Origin: JANSYA01 sp965243385
GTDB taxonomy: Bacteria > Spirochaetota > Leptospiria > Leptospirales > Leptonemataceae
Assembly (NCBI GenBank): GCA_965243385.1
Contig: CBDEUV010000002.1
Coordinates: 3,472,001 to 3,536,000, forward strand
Reading direction: 5' to 3'
Length of the DNA stretch: 64,000 nucleotides
The notes beneath the pieces are model-generated. The model was given only the letters and a program-made list of their open reading frames with translations, was not told the origin of the DNA and did not search any database. This document shows, piece after piece, positions 51,995 to 61,233 of this stretch. A program made the translations under genes and the position numbers. Position 1 is the first letter of the stretch. Every line of letters starts with the position of its first letter.

Positions 51995-52924
51995 GTGCCC
52001 AGAATTTGCGTAACCTCCCCGTCATTTTGCAAACACGAAAAACTCCTGGAAACGGTGCGCCGCGAGTTTCCTGATATTCGACTGAACGAAGCAGGCAAAC
52101 GGTATAGCGGCGCGGAATTGATCGAGTATCTGAGCGAAGCGGAAGGAGCGATTATCGGAACGGAGCCTATGACCGCGGAAGTGATCGCGGCTTTACCGCA
52201 GCTGCGGGTGGTCGCAAAGTACGGGGTCGGACTCGACAATGTGGATGTCGCGGCGCTTGAAAAAACCGGAAAGGCCCTCGCCTGGCGCGGCGGCGTGAAT
52301 CGCCAATCCGTCGCCGAGCTGACGCTATGCTTTATGCTGGGGCTGTGTCACAATATCTTTCGTACCGGCTATCAGCTCAAGAGCGGCGAATGGAATAAAA
52401 ACGGCGGCATGCTGCTGGCGGGACGGACGGTGGGTCTGATCGGATGCGGATTCGTCGGCGAGTCCGTGGCTCGTCTGTTGAAGGCTTTCGATGCGAAGAT
52501 TCTGATTTGCGACCTGCTTGATAAAAGCGAATTCGCGGCGAGCATCGGAGCCGAAATAGTCAATCAGGACGCGATCTTCGAGCGCAGCGATATTGTGAGC
52601 CTGCACGTGCCTTTGACGGAACTCACCGAAAATTTGATCAACGGCCAGAGTCTGCACCGAATGAAAAACGATGCGTTCGTGATCAATACCAGCCGCGGCG
52701 GCGTCATCGACCAGCAGGCGCTCAAAACGGCGCTGCGAAACGAAACGATCGCGGGGGCGGCCCTCGACGTATTCGCTTCCGAACCGCCCGAAGATCTGGA
52801 GCTGTTGTCATTGCCGTCTTTGATGGTCACGCCGCATATCGCCGGGAATGCGCGCGAAGCAGTCGAAGCGATGGGCACCGCCGCCATTGACGGATTGCGC
52901 GAGTTTTTTTCGGGAACGGTATAG
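51995..52924 (+). CDS. D-2-hydroxyacid dehydrogenase (phosphoglycerate dehydrogenase-like)
   Basis: 309 residues from GTG at 51995. The NAD loop is GLIGCGFVGESVARLL; catalytic Arg in INTSRGGVIDQQAL, Glu in DVFASEPPED and His in TPHIAGNAREA. It oxidises or reduces a D-2-hydroxy acid. It lacks the C-terminal regulatory domains of long SerA. A HAD phosphatase starts four bases after its stop; the pair might make or modify a hydroxy-acid substituent of the glycan. Confidence 0.85.
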   Translation: MPRICVTSPSFCKHEKLLETVRREFPDIRLNEAGKRYSGAELIEYLSEAEGAIIGTEPMTAEVIAALPQLRVVAKYGVGLDNVDVAALEKTGKALAWRGGVNRQSVAELTLCFMLGLCHNIFRTGYQLKSGEWNKNGGMLLAGRTVGLIGCGFVGESVARLLKAFDAKILICDLLDKSEFAASIGAEIVNQDAIFERSDIVSLHVPLTELTENLINGQSLHRMKNDAFVINTSRGGVIDQQALKTALRNETIAGAALDVFASEPPEDLELLSLPSLMVTPHIAGNAREAVEAMGTAAIDGLREFFSGTV

Positions 52925-52928
52925 AAAA

Positions 52929-53528
52929 ATGCTCGGCGATTTGCTTGAGTTTCGATTGGCGAATATCCAGGCGGTGTTTTTCGATTTCGACGGCGTCATA
53001 GTAGACTCGGTACCCTTAAAGACTCGCGCCTACCAGGAATTGTTTCGACCGTACGGAGATCGCGCGGTGCGGATTATCACGGAGTATCACGCGGCCCACG
53101 GTGGAATCGATCGTTACCGTAAAATCAAATACACTCTGGATGAACTCGCAGCCGGGAGCGACGCGCAGCTGGTCGACGAACTGGCGAAGAAATTTGCGGA
53201 CCTGGTCAAAGACGCCGTAATCGAGCGGCCGCTGATGAGCGGCATGCTGGAAATCCTCAAGCGGATTCAAGAGGCCGGCGTTCCGGCGTTCGTGGTTTCC
53301 GGCACCCCCGAGCGAGAGCTTCAGGAGATCGTGACCGCGAAAAAGCTGGATCCATATTTTCTCGAAGTGCTGGGAAGTCCGGCGACCAAAGAAGAGATTC
53401 TCGCGCGATTGCTCAAACAATACGAATTCGAAGGCAGGCGCACGCTCTTTCTGGGAGACGCTCAGACCGATTTTAAGGCTGCGCAATCTATCCGCTCGAT
53501 TTTTATTGGCATCCCCGAAGCGGATTGA
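52929..53528 (+). CDS. HAD-superfamily phosphatase
   Basis: 199 residues from the ATG at 52929. HAD motif I is FFDFDGVIVDSVPLKTRAY, motif II VVSGTPERELQ and motif IV LFLGDAQTDFKAA. The cap is the small helical type (beta-phosphoglucomutase/phosphoglycolate phosphatase group). Probably dephosphorylates a small sugar or acid phosphate. Cotranscribed with the dehydrogenase. Confidence 0.85.
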   Translation: MLGDLLEFRLANIQAVFFDFDGVIVDSVPLKTRAYQELFRPYGDRAVRIITEYHAAHGGIDRYRKIKYTLDELAAGSDAQLVDELAKKFADLVKDAVIERPLMSGMLEILKRIQEAGVPAFVVSGTPERELQEIVTAKKLDPYFLEVLGSPATKEEILARLLKQYEFEGRRTLFLGDAQTDFKAAQSIRSIFIGIPEAD

Positions 53529-53579
53529 GTTCATATTCGCCCTCGACTCGGTCATCGACCCCGACCTATATACGATTTC

Positions 53580-54695
53580 ATGCACATCGCGTTCGATTCC
53601 CAGGCCTTCGAGTACCAGCGATACGGCGGAGTCTCGCGATATTTTTACGAATTGTTGCGGCGGCTTCCAGACTACGACGGCGCCGAAATCAGCGTTCACC
53701 AGGGTTATCACATCAATCAATATCCGGTGGCCGACCTGGCTCCCCGCTTAAAATTCTATCGAGGCAGCCTGCGACCCGATATACCGAAATCGGGTCTGGC
53801 GTTTACGCTATGGAATCGTTACTCCTGCTTTCGCTGGTTGAAAAAGATCCGGCCGGAGATCATTCACTTCACCTATTTCGGACCCAATGTTCAGCGCAGC
53901 AAACAGGATCTGTCGGCGAAACGGGTTGTGACCGTTTTCGATTTGATCCATGAATTATTTCCGGAGATGGTCGGCCGGCGGGACCCCACGGCGGAACGCA
54001 AGCGGTCCGCGGTCCGCGATGCGGATTTGATTCTCGCGATTTCGGAACGCACCCGTTCGGATATAATCGAATTTTACGGAGCGCCGCCAGAGAAAGTCAA
54101 AGCCATTCCACTCGCGAATGCTCTGAAACTGACGCCGTCCGGCGTGTCTCCCGTAGACGGCCCGTATCTGCTCTACGTGGGCGAACGCTTGCAGTATAAG
54201 AATTTCGAGCGCGTATTCGAGGTCTATCGTCGGAATCAGAAAATCAACCGGGAGTATCGACTCGTCTGTTTCGGCGGCCCCGGATTTTCTCCGGATTTTG
54301 TAAAGGCTCTGAGCGGAGCGGGACTGAGCGATCGTGTGCTGCATTTACGCGGCGACGATCAGAGCCTGGCAAATCTGTACGCGCATGCTTCGGTTTTTGT
54401 ATACCCTTCGTTCTACGAAGGATTCGGAATTCCGCCGCTTGAAGCGATGAGTTACGGGTGTCCGGTAATCGCCGCAGAGGCTGGATCGATTCCCGAAGTG
54501 GTCGGTGACGCGGCGCGTTTATTCGATCCGCGTTCGGCCGACGAACTGGAGGCGGCTTTGCTGGCGGTATTGAGCGACGCCGCGCTCCGGAAGGATTTAA
54601 TCCGCCGGGGCGAACGACGCGAAGCGCGATTTTCCTGGGAGCGCTGCGCGGAGGAAACCATGAAATGCTATCGAGAGTTATCGCAGAGAGGCTAA
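53580..54695 (+). CDS. Family 4 (GT-B) glycosyltransferase
   Basis: 371 residues. HIAFDSQAFEYQRYGGVSRYFYELLRRL, VVTVFDLIHELFPEMV, YLLYVGERLQYKNFERVF and the donor site ASVFVYPSFYEGFGIPPLEAMSYGCPVIAAEAGSIPEVVGDAA are typical of mannosyl-type GT4 enzymes. Donor possibly GDP-mannose, since GDP-sugar genes are in the locus, but this is inference. Confidence 0.88.
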   Translation: MHIAFDSQAFEYQRYGGVSRYFYELLRRLPDYDGAEISVHQGYHINQYPVADLAPRLKFYRGSLRPDIPKSGLAFTLWNRYSCFRWLKKIRPEIIHFTYFGPNVQRSKQDLSAKRVVTVFDLIHELFPEMVGRRDPTAERKRSAVRDADLILAISERTRSDIIEFYGAPPEKVKAIPLANALKLTPSGVSPVDGPYLLYVGERLQYKNFERVFEVYRRNQKINREYRLVCFGGPGFSPDFVKALSGAGLSDRVLHLRGDDQSLANLYAHASVFVYPSFYEGFGIPPLEAMSYGCPVIAAEAGSIPEVVGDAARLFDPRSADELEAALLAVLSDAALRKDLIRRGERREARFSWERCAEETMKCYRELSQRG

Positions 54696-54699
54696 CCAA

Positions 54700-55377
54700 A
54701 TGAAACTGCTATCTTATCCTGTTTCGAAAACGACGCCGATGTACGGCGGCGGCCCCGGTCCGGAGATTCAAACCGACAAGTGCATGCATTCCGGGGATAG
54801 TTGCAATACGCTGAATCTGACCATCTCCAATCACACCGGAACTCACCTGGATTGTCCGTATCACTTCGACCACTCGGGCCGGCGCCTGACGGACTACGAA
54901 GCTTCTTTCTGGTACTGTTCGCCTGTGGCGATGATTACGATCCCGACACCGCCGCCGAGGACTCTCATCGCGCCCGAACACGTGGCGAAATTCATCGAAG
55001 GCGGAGATCATCCACCGGAAGCGGAAGCGCTTATCATGAAGACGGGCTATTGCGATTTGCGCGAAGATCCCGTCTATACCGCCGAACCTCCGGGAATACA
55101 CGCGTCGATGGCGGACTATCTGAGGGAACAATTTCCTCGCCTGAAGTTCTTCGCCTTTGACTTAATCAGCATTTCGAGTTTCGCCAATCGAGAACACGGA
55201 CGAGAATCGCATCGCCATTTTCTTAAGAACGAGCGTCCCATTCTACCGGTCGAGGACATGGACCTTCGCGATTTGCCCGCGGAAGGCATTCGAAACCTAC
55301 TGATCTCGCCGCTCTGGATTGCCGATGCGGACGGCTCGCCCTGTTCGATCTGGGCGAATGTGCCGGCGGGCGTCTGA
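54700..55377 (+). CDS. Cyclase-family metal-dependent hydrolase (kynurenine formamidase-like)
   Basis: 225 residues. The metal-binding motif HTGTHLDCPYHF defines the cyclase/formamidase family (PF04199 type). It starts four bases after the transferase stop, so it is part of the glycan operon. Members hydrolyse formamides or close rings. A substrate in N-formyl sugar metabolism would fit the formyltransferase in the locus, but nothing in the sequence proves it. Confidence 0.75.
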   Translation: MKLLSYPVSKTTPMYGGGPGPEIQTDKCMHSGDSCNTLNLTISNHTGTHLDCPYHFDHSGRRLTDYEASFWYCSPVAMITIPTPPPRTLIAPEHVAKFIEGGDHPPEAEALIMKTGYCDLREDPVYTAEPPGIHASMADYLREQFPRLKFFAFDLISISSFANREHGRESHRHFLKNERPILPVEDMDLRDLPAEGIRNLLISPLWIADADGSPCSIWANVPAGV

Positions 55378-55428
55378 TTCAGAAAGCGTCGCAATCCCGC
55401 GCCGGATCACTATTTTTAAAGATACAGA

Positions 55429-56484
55429 ATGAAACAACTCACCAGCACCGCCCTGAAAATCGAAAACGATACGATTCGCATTCTCGATCAGAGTCGTTTG
55501 CCGCTCGAAGAAATCTGGCAGGAAATTCCCGACCCGGACGCGATGATCGCCGCGATTCGGCGACTGTCGGTGCGTGGAGCGCCTTTAATCAGCATCGCCG
55601 CCTCCGCGAGTCTGGCGTTGTACGCCGCGAAACTCGAAGAGCGGGGCGTCTCCCGGGATGAATTCGTTCGCGGAGTAAACGAGACTGCGACCCAACTGCG
55701 CCAAAGCCGGCCGACCGCCGTAAACTTAATGCTGGCCCTGGATCGTATGGTATTTCGCGTACCGCCGGAAGCCCTGTCTGCCCAACGCCTCGTGCAAACC
55801 GCGGAGGAGATCTTCGAAGAAGACGTGCTGTTATGCGAAAACATCGCGAAGCACGGACACGAACTGATTCAGGACGGCGATTCGATTCTAACCCATTGCA
55901 ACACCGGCGGCCTGGGCACGACCGGCATCGGTACCGCCATCGGAGTGATTCGCAAAGCGCATGAAGTCGGAAAACGCATTCACGTTTACGTCGATGAGAC
56001 GAGACCGCTACTGCAGGGCGGTCGGCTCACCACCTGGGAGCTGGATCGAGCGGGTGTGCCTTATACCTTGATCTGCGACAGTATGGCCGCGGGTCTATTG
56101 CGCGATGGGAAGATTCAGAGCGCCATCGTCGGAGCGGACCGCGTGGCTCTGAACGGCGACTTCGCGAACAAAGTCGGAACCTACAGCGTAGCGGTGCTCT
56201 GTCAGTATCACGGGATTCCCTTCTATTGCGCCGCGCCTTCGACGACCGTAGATCCCGAATGCGAAGACGGCGAAGGGATTCCGATCGAGCTGCGTGACGG
56301 CGACGAAGTGCGCGGCTTCGCGGGAACCGGCCTGATCTGGAGCCCGCGCGAATGTGAGACCTACAACCCGGCCTTCGACGTCACGCCCGGCGAATTGCTG
56401 ACCGGCCTGATTCTCGACAGCGGCTATTATCCCCGCGAACGCATTCAAGCCGGCCAGTTGCAAGCCCTGTTTGCCAGCCGCTAA
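55429..56484 (+). CDS. mtnA: S-methyl-5-thioribose-1-phosphate isomerase
   Basis: 351 residues. RGAPLISIAASASLAL, the catalytic Cys in THCNTGGLGTTGIGTAIGVI, VDETRPLLQGGRLTTWEL and the catalytic Asp in AIVGADRVALNGD are diagnostic. It opens methylthioribose-1-phosphate to the ribulose form in methionine salvage. No other mtn genes are adjacent. A 51-base spacer separates it from the cyclase-like gene, so it may be read with the locus. The 234 bases after it hold only small GC hairpins (56568-56581 and 56684-56704). Confidence 0.93.
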   Translation: MKQLTSTALKIENDTIRILDQSRLPLEEIWQEIPDPDAMIAAIRRLSVRGAPLISIAASASLALYAAKLEERGVSRDEFVRGVNETATQLRQSRPTAVNLMLALDRMVFRVPPEALSAQRLVQTAEEIFEEDVLLCENIAKHGHELIQDGDSILTHCNTGGLGTTGIGTAIGVIRKAHEVGKRIHVYVDETRPLLQGGRLTTWELDRAGVPYTLICDSMAAGLLRDGKIQSAIVGADRVALNGDFANKVGTYSVAVLCQYHGIPFYCAAPSTTVDPECEDGEGIPIELRDGDEVRGFAGTGLIWSPRECETYNPAFDVTPGELLTGLILDSGYYPRERIQAGQLQALFASR

Positions 56485-56718
56485 ACCGCCCGAACACAAC
56501 TCGCCCGCCCCCGTGGGAGGAAATACAGGTGGTGGGCTGTCTGGATTTTTCCTGTTAGTGCTCGGGCCCCCGCAGCCGGGGAAAGGCGGCGCGACTATAA
56601 CACAAAAAACGACGCATCGCAAGCCGAAAATGTCACACCCGGATGCTATGCTATCCTTGGGGAAGTGCGCCCCGGGCGACACTCCGACAGGTCAAGCCTG
56701 CCGGTAGACCGCATAAAA

Positions 56719-58404
56719 TCACTCCGTTCGCTTCGGAATCTCGAAGCGAGCATCCCTCCTCAGAATCTCCATCGTCTCCGGCCGATATTTGATAATCTCA
56801 AATTCGCCGATCAATCCCTCGATTTTTATTATCCTGTCCGGTGCGCGACGCTCCGGCGGCGGCGGTCGCAGAATAAACGCCACGTCGCGTTCACGTAAAT
56901 ACGCGAGCGGCGCGCTCTTTTCGTGGCCGATCCAGCCGCGTTCTTCGAGCGGTGTCCGTGCAATCTCGCGATCGGTCAGGCCGGTCTGCGCTTCGATGGC
57001 TGTCGTAATATCCCAGTAGAAGATCAGAGCGGCCTGCGCGCCCACGAAGGCTATGACCGGATCGGCGGCCTGCATCGTCGCCCGAGTTGCCAGAGCCGCC
57101 GCTTTCAGGTGACGCATGCCTTCGCTGGTATAGATTTTGTGTTCTTCGCCCACGTAGCCGATCACCGGGAGGTCGCGTCCCCGGTACGGATCGTAGCGGC
57201 CCGCTGTCGCCGCGAGCGCGATCAGCGCCGGTATCCACCATTGGAATCCGGAGTTCGCCGCCGACGTCTTTTGCGCGGTGTGGCTGTCCTCGCCGGAGGA
57301 CCGCGTTTCTCTTCGCAGAAAAGATCGCAGAGCGATTTCGCCGCCGAAATAGAACAGCGGAGTCATCGGAACCAGAAAGCGTGCGAACATAAAATCGCCG
57401 CCGACGTAGCCGACATACACGAGCCAGGCGGAGCAGACCGCGGCAATTAGCGCCAGTTCGCGGGGCAGGCGAATCGCGCCCGCGATCAGGAACCCGAACA
57501 ACGGAACGCAAATCCAGTACGCGGCGAAATAAAGGCCGACGTAGATCAGACCCTGGCCGAAATAGGGATCGTGCGCGGATTTCGCATAAAAGGTATTGGG
57601 CAAGAGCTCGCCGTAATAGAACCAGCGAAACAGAAACGAGCCCCCAACGCTCAACGCGAAGAAGGCGTGTAGTCGCAGTTGCGAAAGAAGCCATGGCTTC
57701 ACCTGGTGTGTGCCCGGGCGTTTTCCGGATTCGTAGCTTTCGAGCGCGGCCCGTCCGGGTATTCGAATCTTTTGCCAGCTGGCGAAAGCCGCGAAAGCGC
57801 CCGCGATTCCATAAACGAGCAGGCCGTCCGGTCGGGTCAGGCAGGCGAGGGCCAGCAGTATGAATCCGCCGCGAGCCGTCGTCGCGCGCTCATCGGCCAG
57901 GAATTCGCGAACGCGCAGTACGCCCGCCGTAATCAGCAGCACAAAGAGCGCGGTTTCGAGGCCCGAGCTTGCGAAGACGTGCAGATGATGATGCGCCGCC
58001 AGCGCCGGTAGCGTCCAGGGCCAGGCGCGCCTTGCCGGTTTTGTTTCGGGGTGATCGCCGGCCTGCCGAAACGATCGACGCCCTGCGCGAAAATAGTCGA
58101 CGAGCAGCAGTCCGTAGCAGGCGATCCCCAGGGCGATCGCGACGACGGCGATATCCACGTCCGGCCGCACGATGAAAAACGGCGAGAGCGCCAGAGTCCA
58201 CAGAAAATTCGTAAAGCCTTCCACGTACTCTCCTGCGTTGAATACCAGGCCGTGACCGCGTGCCAGATTCCAGGCGTAGCGAAACGAAATAAAAGCGTCG
58301 TCGCAAACCCAGCCAAGTCGGCCGGCGCGCGCGACGCCGTACAGTACGGCGCTGCCCATCAGCAACAAAGGAGCGATCGTGGCGGGTGTGATGCGGGTGC
58401 GCAT
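56719..58404 (-). CDS. Membrane glycosyltransferase-like protein (AftB/ZomB type)
   Basis: About 561 residues from the ATG at 58404; a GTG at 58449 adds 15 polar residues. Roughly ten to twelve hydrophobic segments. The first periplasmic loop WVCDDAFISFRYAWNLARGHGLVFNAGEYVEGFTNFLWT has the DD motif and the pattern of AftB/ZomB-like GT-C transferases that use polyprenyl-phosphate sugars. The soluble C-terminus (from about residue 430) is periplasmic in such proteins. Substrate unknown. Convergent with mtnA. Confidence 0.72.
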   Translation of the reverse strand: MRTRITPATIAPLLLMGSAVLYGVARAGRLGWVCDDAFISFRYAWNLARGHGLVFNAGEYVEGFTNFLWTLALSPFFIVRPDVDIAVVAIALGIACYGLLLVDYFRAGRRSFRQAGDHPETKPARRAWPWTLPALAAHHHLHVFASSGLETALFVLLITAGVLRVREFLADERATTARGGFILLALACLTRPDGLLVYGIAGAFAAFASWQKIRIPGRAALESYESGKRPGTHQVKPWLLSQLRLHAFFALSVGGSFLFRWFYYGELLPNTFYAKSAHDPYFGQGLIYVGLYFAAYWICVPLFGFLIAGAIRLPRELALIAAVCSAWLVYVGYVGGDFMFARFLVPMTPLFYFGGEIALRSFLRRETRSSGEDSHTAQKTSAANSGFQWWIPALIALAATAGRYDPYRGRDLPVIGYVGEEHKIYTSEGMRHLKAAALATRATMQAADPVIAFVGAQAALIFYWDITTAIEAQTGLTDREIARTPLEERGWIGHEKSAPLAYLRERDVAFILRPPPPERRAPDRIIKIEGLIGEFEIIKYRPETMEILRRDARFEIPKRTE

Positions 58405-58476
58405 GGAGAAATGAATTGACGCTGGTCTGGATTTCCGGCCCGAATACACCGTGTGTCCGTAGTCAACGGACAGCGG

Positions 58477-58549
58477 GCCCCCGTAGCTCAGGTGGATAGA
58501 GCAGTGGTTTCCTAAACCATGTGCACAGGTTCGAGTCCTGTCGGGGGCA
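58477..58549 (+). tRNA. tRNA-Arg (anticodon CCU)
   Basis: A 73-base cloverleaf: acceptor GCCCCCG/CGGGGGC, D arm GCTC...GAGC, anticodon stem GTGGT/ACCAT with loop TTCCTAA giving anticodon CCT, and a T arm ACAGG TTCGAGT CCTGT. Discriminator base A; CCA is not encoded. It reads AGG codons. It lies 36 bases upstream of prfA. Confidence 0.95.
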
Positions 58550-58585
58550 CTGGCAATTGGTTTTTATTGGCCGGCTCAAAATCTA

Positions 58586-59674
58586 ATGCAAACGCGAGTA
58601 CTACTGGAACGACTGGAGCGCGAAGTCGAAGGCTTTAAAGAACTGGAAGCGAAGCTGGCCGACCCGGCTTACGCTGAAGATCCCGTGCAATTAAAAGAGC
58701 TTTCGCGAGAACACTCGCGTTTGCGCGGCCGCGCGGAACGTCTGGAATCCTATCTGGGGCTGGTACGCCAGGAATCCGAGCTGGAGTCCGTACTGGCGGA
58801 CGCGGGGACCGACGAAGAGCTGCGCGAAATGGCGACCGAAGAACTCGGCGAATTGCGGACCACGCTTGCAAAAGAACAGGAAGACATCGAATACCTGCTT
58901 CTGCCGCCCGACCCGCATTCCGGTCGCAGCGTGATCATGGAAATTCGCGCGGGCACCGGCGGCGACGAAGCCGGCCTCTTCGTGGGCGACCTTTTGCGAA
59001 TGTACACGCGCTTCGCCGAGCGGCGCGGGTTGCGGACGGAACTGATCTCGGCCTATGAACAGGAAGTCGGCGGCTACCGCGAGGTGATTCTGTCGTTTGC
59101 GGGGCCCGAAGCCTACGATCTTTTGCATCAGGAAGGCGGCGCGCATCGCGTGCAACGCATCCCGGTCACCGAAAGCGGCGGCCGTATTCATACCAGCGCC
59201 TGCACGGTCGCCATCATGCCCGAGGCCGAAGAAGAAGAGGTCGAAATCGACGACAAAGACCTGCAGATCGACGTCTACCGTGCGAGCGGCGCGGGCGGCC
59301 AGCACGTAAACAAAACCGAGTCGGCGATTCGCATTACGCATATTCCCAGCGGCCTCGTCGTGACCTGCCAGGACGAACGTTCCCAGCACAAAAATAAGGC
59401 GAAGGCCATGCGGGTGCTGCGTACTCGCCTCGCGGAGCAACAAGAACGCGACCGCCACGCGGCGGACGCGGCGCTCAAGAAAGAGCAGGTCAAATCGGGC
59501 GACCGCTCCGAGCGCATTCGAACATACAATTTCCCGCAGGGCCGGGTCACCGATCATCGCATCGGCTTTACGGCCTATAACCTGGCCGCCTACATGGAAG
59601 GCGAGATGGACGACCTGCTTGAAGCCCTCCTGCGCGCCGAACGCGACGCGCAGTTGCAAAAACTCGAAGCCTGA
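58586..59674 (+). CDS. prfA: Peptide chain release factor 1
   Basis: 362 residues. The catalytic GGQ is in RASGAGGQHVNKTESAIR, and the codon-recognition PxT motif is PVT in RVQRIPVTESGGRIHTS, which marks RF1 (UAA/UAG) rather than RF2. MEIRAGTGGDEAGLFVGDLLRMY is also conserved. The usual prmC partner is not adjacent; the next gene is convergent. Confidence 0.96.
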   Translation: MQTRVLLERLEREVEGFKELEAKLADPAYAEDPVQLKELSREHSRLRGRAERLESYLGLVRQESELESVLADAGTDEELREMATEELGELRTTLAKEQEDIEYLLLPPDPHSGRSVIMEIRAGTGGDEAGLFVGDLLRMYTRFAERRGLRTELISAYEQEVGGYREVILSFAGPEAYDLLHQEGGAHRVQRIPVTESGGRIHTSACTVAIMPEAEEEEVEIDDKDLQIDVYRASGAGGQHVNKTESAIRITHIPSGLVVTCQDERSQHKNKAKAMRVLRTRLAEQQERDRHAADAALKKEQVKSGDRSERIRTYNFPQGRVTDHRIGFTAYNLAAYMEGEMDDLLEALLRAERDAQLQKLEA

Positions 59675-59690
59675 TGCGAGGAACGCGCCG

Positions 59691-59717
59691 CTCCTGGTTT
59701 GCTACGGCCGCCAGGAG
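59691..59717 (+). other. Inverted repeat between convergent prfA and dehydrogenase genes
   Basis: CTCCTGG (59691-59697) and CCAGGAG (59711-59717) form a 7-bp stem 17 bases after the prfA stop. No T-run on either strand, so terminator function is doubtful. Confidence 0.35.
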
Positions 59718-59815
59718 ATGCGGTATGCGGATCGGGCGAAGAGTATGAACTTCTCTGCCTTCGACAGAGCTCGCAGGCGCTTTGCACCTGCTGCTGGCCC
59801 GGACGCTGGATTGGC

Positions 59816-60688
59816 TTATGCATTCATGGCTTCGAGGGCCAGAAATAACGCCTGAGTTCCGGCACGTTCGTGGCCCTGCTTCGCGAGTTCGCCGTACAAT
59901 TCGCGCACTAATGTCAAGCCCGGCAGCGTTAATCCCATTCGATCGCATTCATCGAGAGCCAGCCCCATATCCTTGATGAAGTGTTCGACGAAGAAGCCGG
60001 GCGCGAAGTCTTCGCGTACAATTCGCGGCCCCAGATTGTTGATGGTCCAGGAACCCGCGGCGCCCTTGCCGATGACTTCGATCACACTCTGCGGGTCCAG
60101 CCCCGCCCGTTGCGCGTACAACAACGCTTCGCATGCGCCGATCATATTGCCGGCGACGAGAATTTGATTCGCGAGTTTGGTCGCCTGCCCCGCGCCGGCC
60201 GGCCCCATATGCGCGAGCGTCGCGCCCAGGATCTCGAAGAGGGGCCGGCAGCTCGCGAAAGCCTCGTCTTCGCCGCCGACCATGATCGCGAGCTTCGCTT
60301 CGCGTGCGCCGACATCGCCGCCGGATACGGGCGCGTCCAGCGCTGAAATCCCGCGGCTCCCCGCGGCATTGGCGATTTCGCGCGCGAGATCAGGACTGCT
60401 GGTGGTCATATCGACTACGGTTTTTAGATCAGGCCCGGCGTTCGCGAGCAGCCCTTCTTCGCCCAGATAGATTCTGGCAACGTCGGCGGGGTAGCCGACG
60501 ATCGTGAACAGCGCTTCGCTGTTTTTCGCGACCGCACCAGGGCTTTCGCACCAATGCGCGCCGGATTGCAGCAGCGCCTCCGCCTTCGCGCGCGTGCGAT
60601 TGAATACGAAGAGTTCGTGCCCGGCGCGGAGCAGGTGTCCCGCCATGGCGGCGCCCATCACTCCCGTTCCAATCCAGCCGATTCGCAT
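59816..60688 (-). CDS. 3-hydroxyisobutyrate dehydrogenase-family oxidoreductase
   Basis: 290 residues from the ATG at 60688, where the family begins (MRIGWIGTGVMGAAMAGHLL). The beta-hydroxyacid dehydrogenase motifs follow: DAPVSGGDVGAREAKLAIMVGG and the catalytic Lys in GAGQATKLANQILV. Candidates include 2-hydroxy-3-oxopropionate reductase, 3-hydroxyisobutyrate dehydrogenase or succinic-semialdehyde reductase; sequence alone does not decide. The OsmC gene lies 37 bases upstream on the same strand. Confidence 0.88.
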   Translation of the reverse strand: MRIGWIGTGVMGAAMAGHLLRAGHELFVFNRTRAKAEALLQSGAHWCESPGAVAKNSEALFTIVGYPADVARIYLGEEGLLANAGPDLKTVVDMTTSSPDLAREIANAAGSRGISALDAPVSGGDVGAREAKLAIMVGGEDEAFASCRPLFEILGATLAHMGPAGAGQATKLANQILVAGNMIGACEALLYAQRAGLDPQSVIEVIGKGAAGSWTINNLGPRIVREDFAPGFFVEHFIKDMGLALDECDRMGLTLPGLTLVRELYGELAKQGHERAGTQALFLALEAMNA

Positions 60689-60725
60689 AGTCTCTTCAGT
60701 CTGCATGTTCTGCGGGGCCGCGGCT

Positions 60726-61202
60726 TTACGCGTTTTCGCTCGTAGTTAACGCCGCGTGGCGCACCGGGAAATTACAGGAGTTGCGAATAAAACACATCTC
60801 GCTCGCCTTTTCGTGCAGGCGTTCCGCTTTTTCGATCATTTCGGGTTCGGCCACGATCACCCTGGGTCGCAGCAGCACGTCGGTAAAACGTCCGCCGCCG
60901 TTGCCGTCCAATTCCATCGAGCCTTCCGCCTGGTCTTCGTACTGCGTGACGATGATTTTCGCGCGGGCGCAAACGTGCAGATACGACAGCATGTGGCAGG
61001 CCGATAGCGCCGCCAGCAACAGATCTTCCGGATTGTACAGATCCGCATCTCCGCGAAATGCCGGATCCGCCGTGCCTGCCATATCGGGTTTGCCGGCGAT
61101 GCGTACGGTATAATCGCGGCCGTAGGCCTGGTACGAGCGAGTGCCTTCGCCGCGATTCCCGCGCCAGATCGTCTGCAGCTTATAGCGATGCGGGTTCTGC
61201 AT
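60726..61202 (-). CDS. OsmC/Ohr-family peroxide-reducing protein
   Basis: 158 residues. YNPEDLLLAALSACHMLSYLH and a second Cys in CFIRNSCNFPV give the two redox cysteines of the OsmC family. The family reduces organic hydroperoxides with thiol donors. Same strand and close to the dehydrogenase gene and to the FMN split-barrel gene, 31 bases upstream, so these may form a small stress-related unit. Confidence 0.87.
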   Translation of the reverse strand: MQNPHRYKLQTIWRGNRGEGTRSYQAYGRDYTVRIAGKPDMAGTADPAFRGDADLYNPEDLLLAALSACHMLSYLHVCARAKIIVTQYEDQAEGSMELDGNGGGRFTDVLLRPRVIVAEPEMIEKAERLHEKASEMCFIRNSCNFPVRHAALTTSENA

Positions 61203-61233
61203 TCGTCATAAAAAACCCGCCTGCCTTTGTTCG

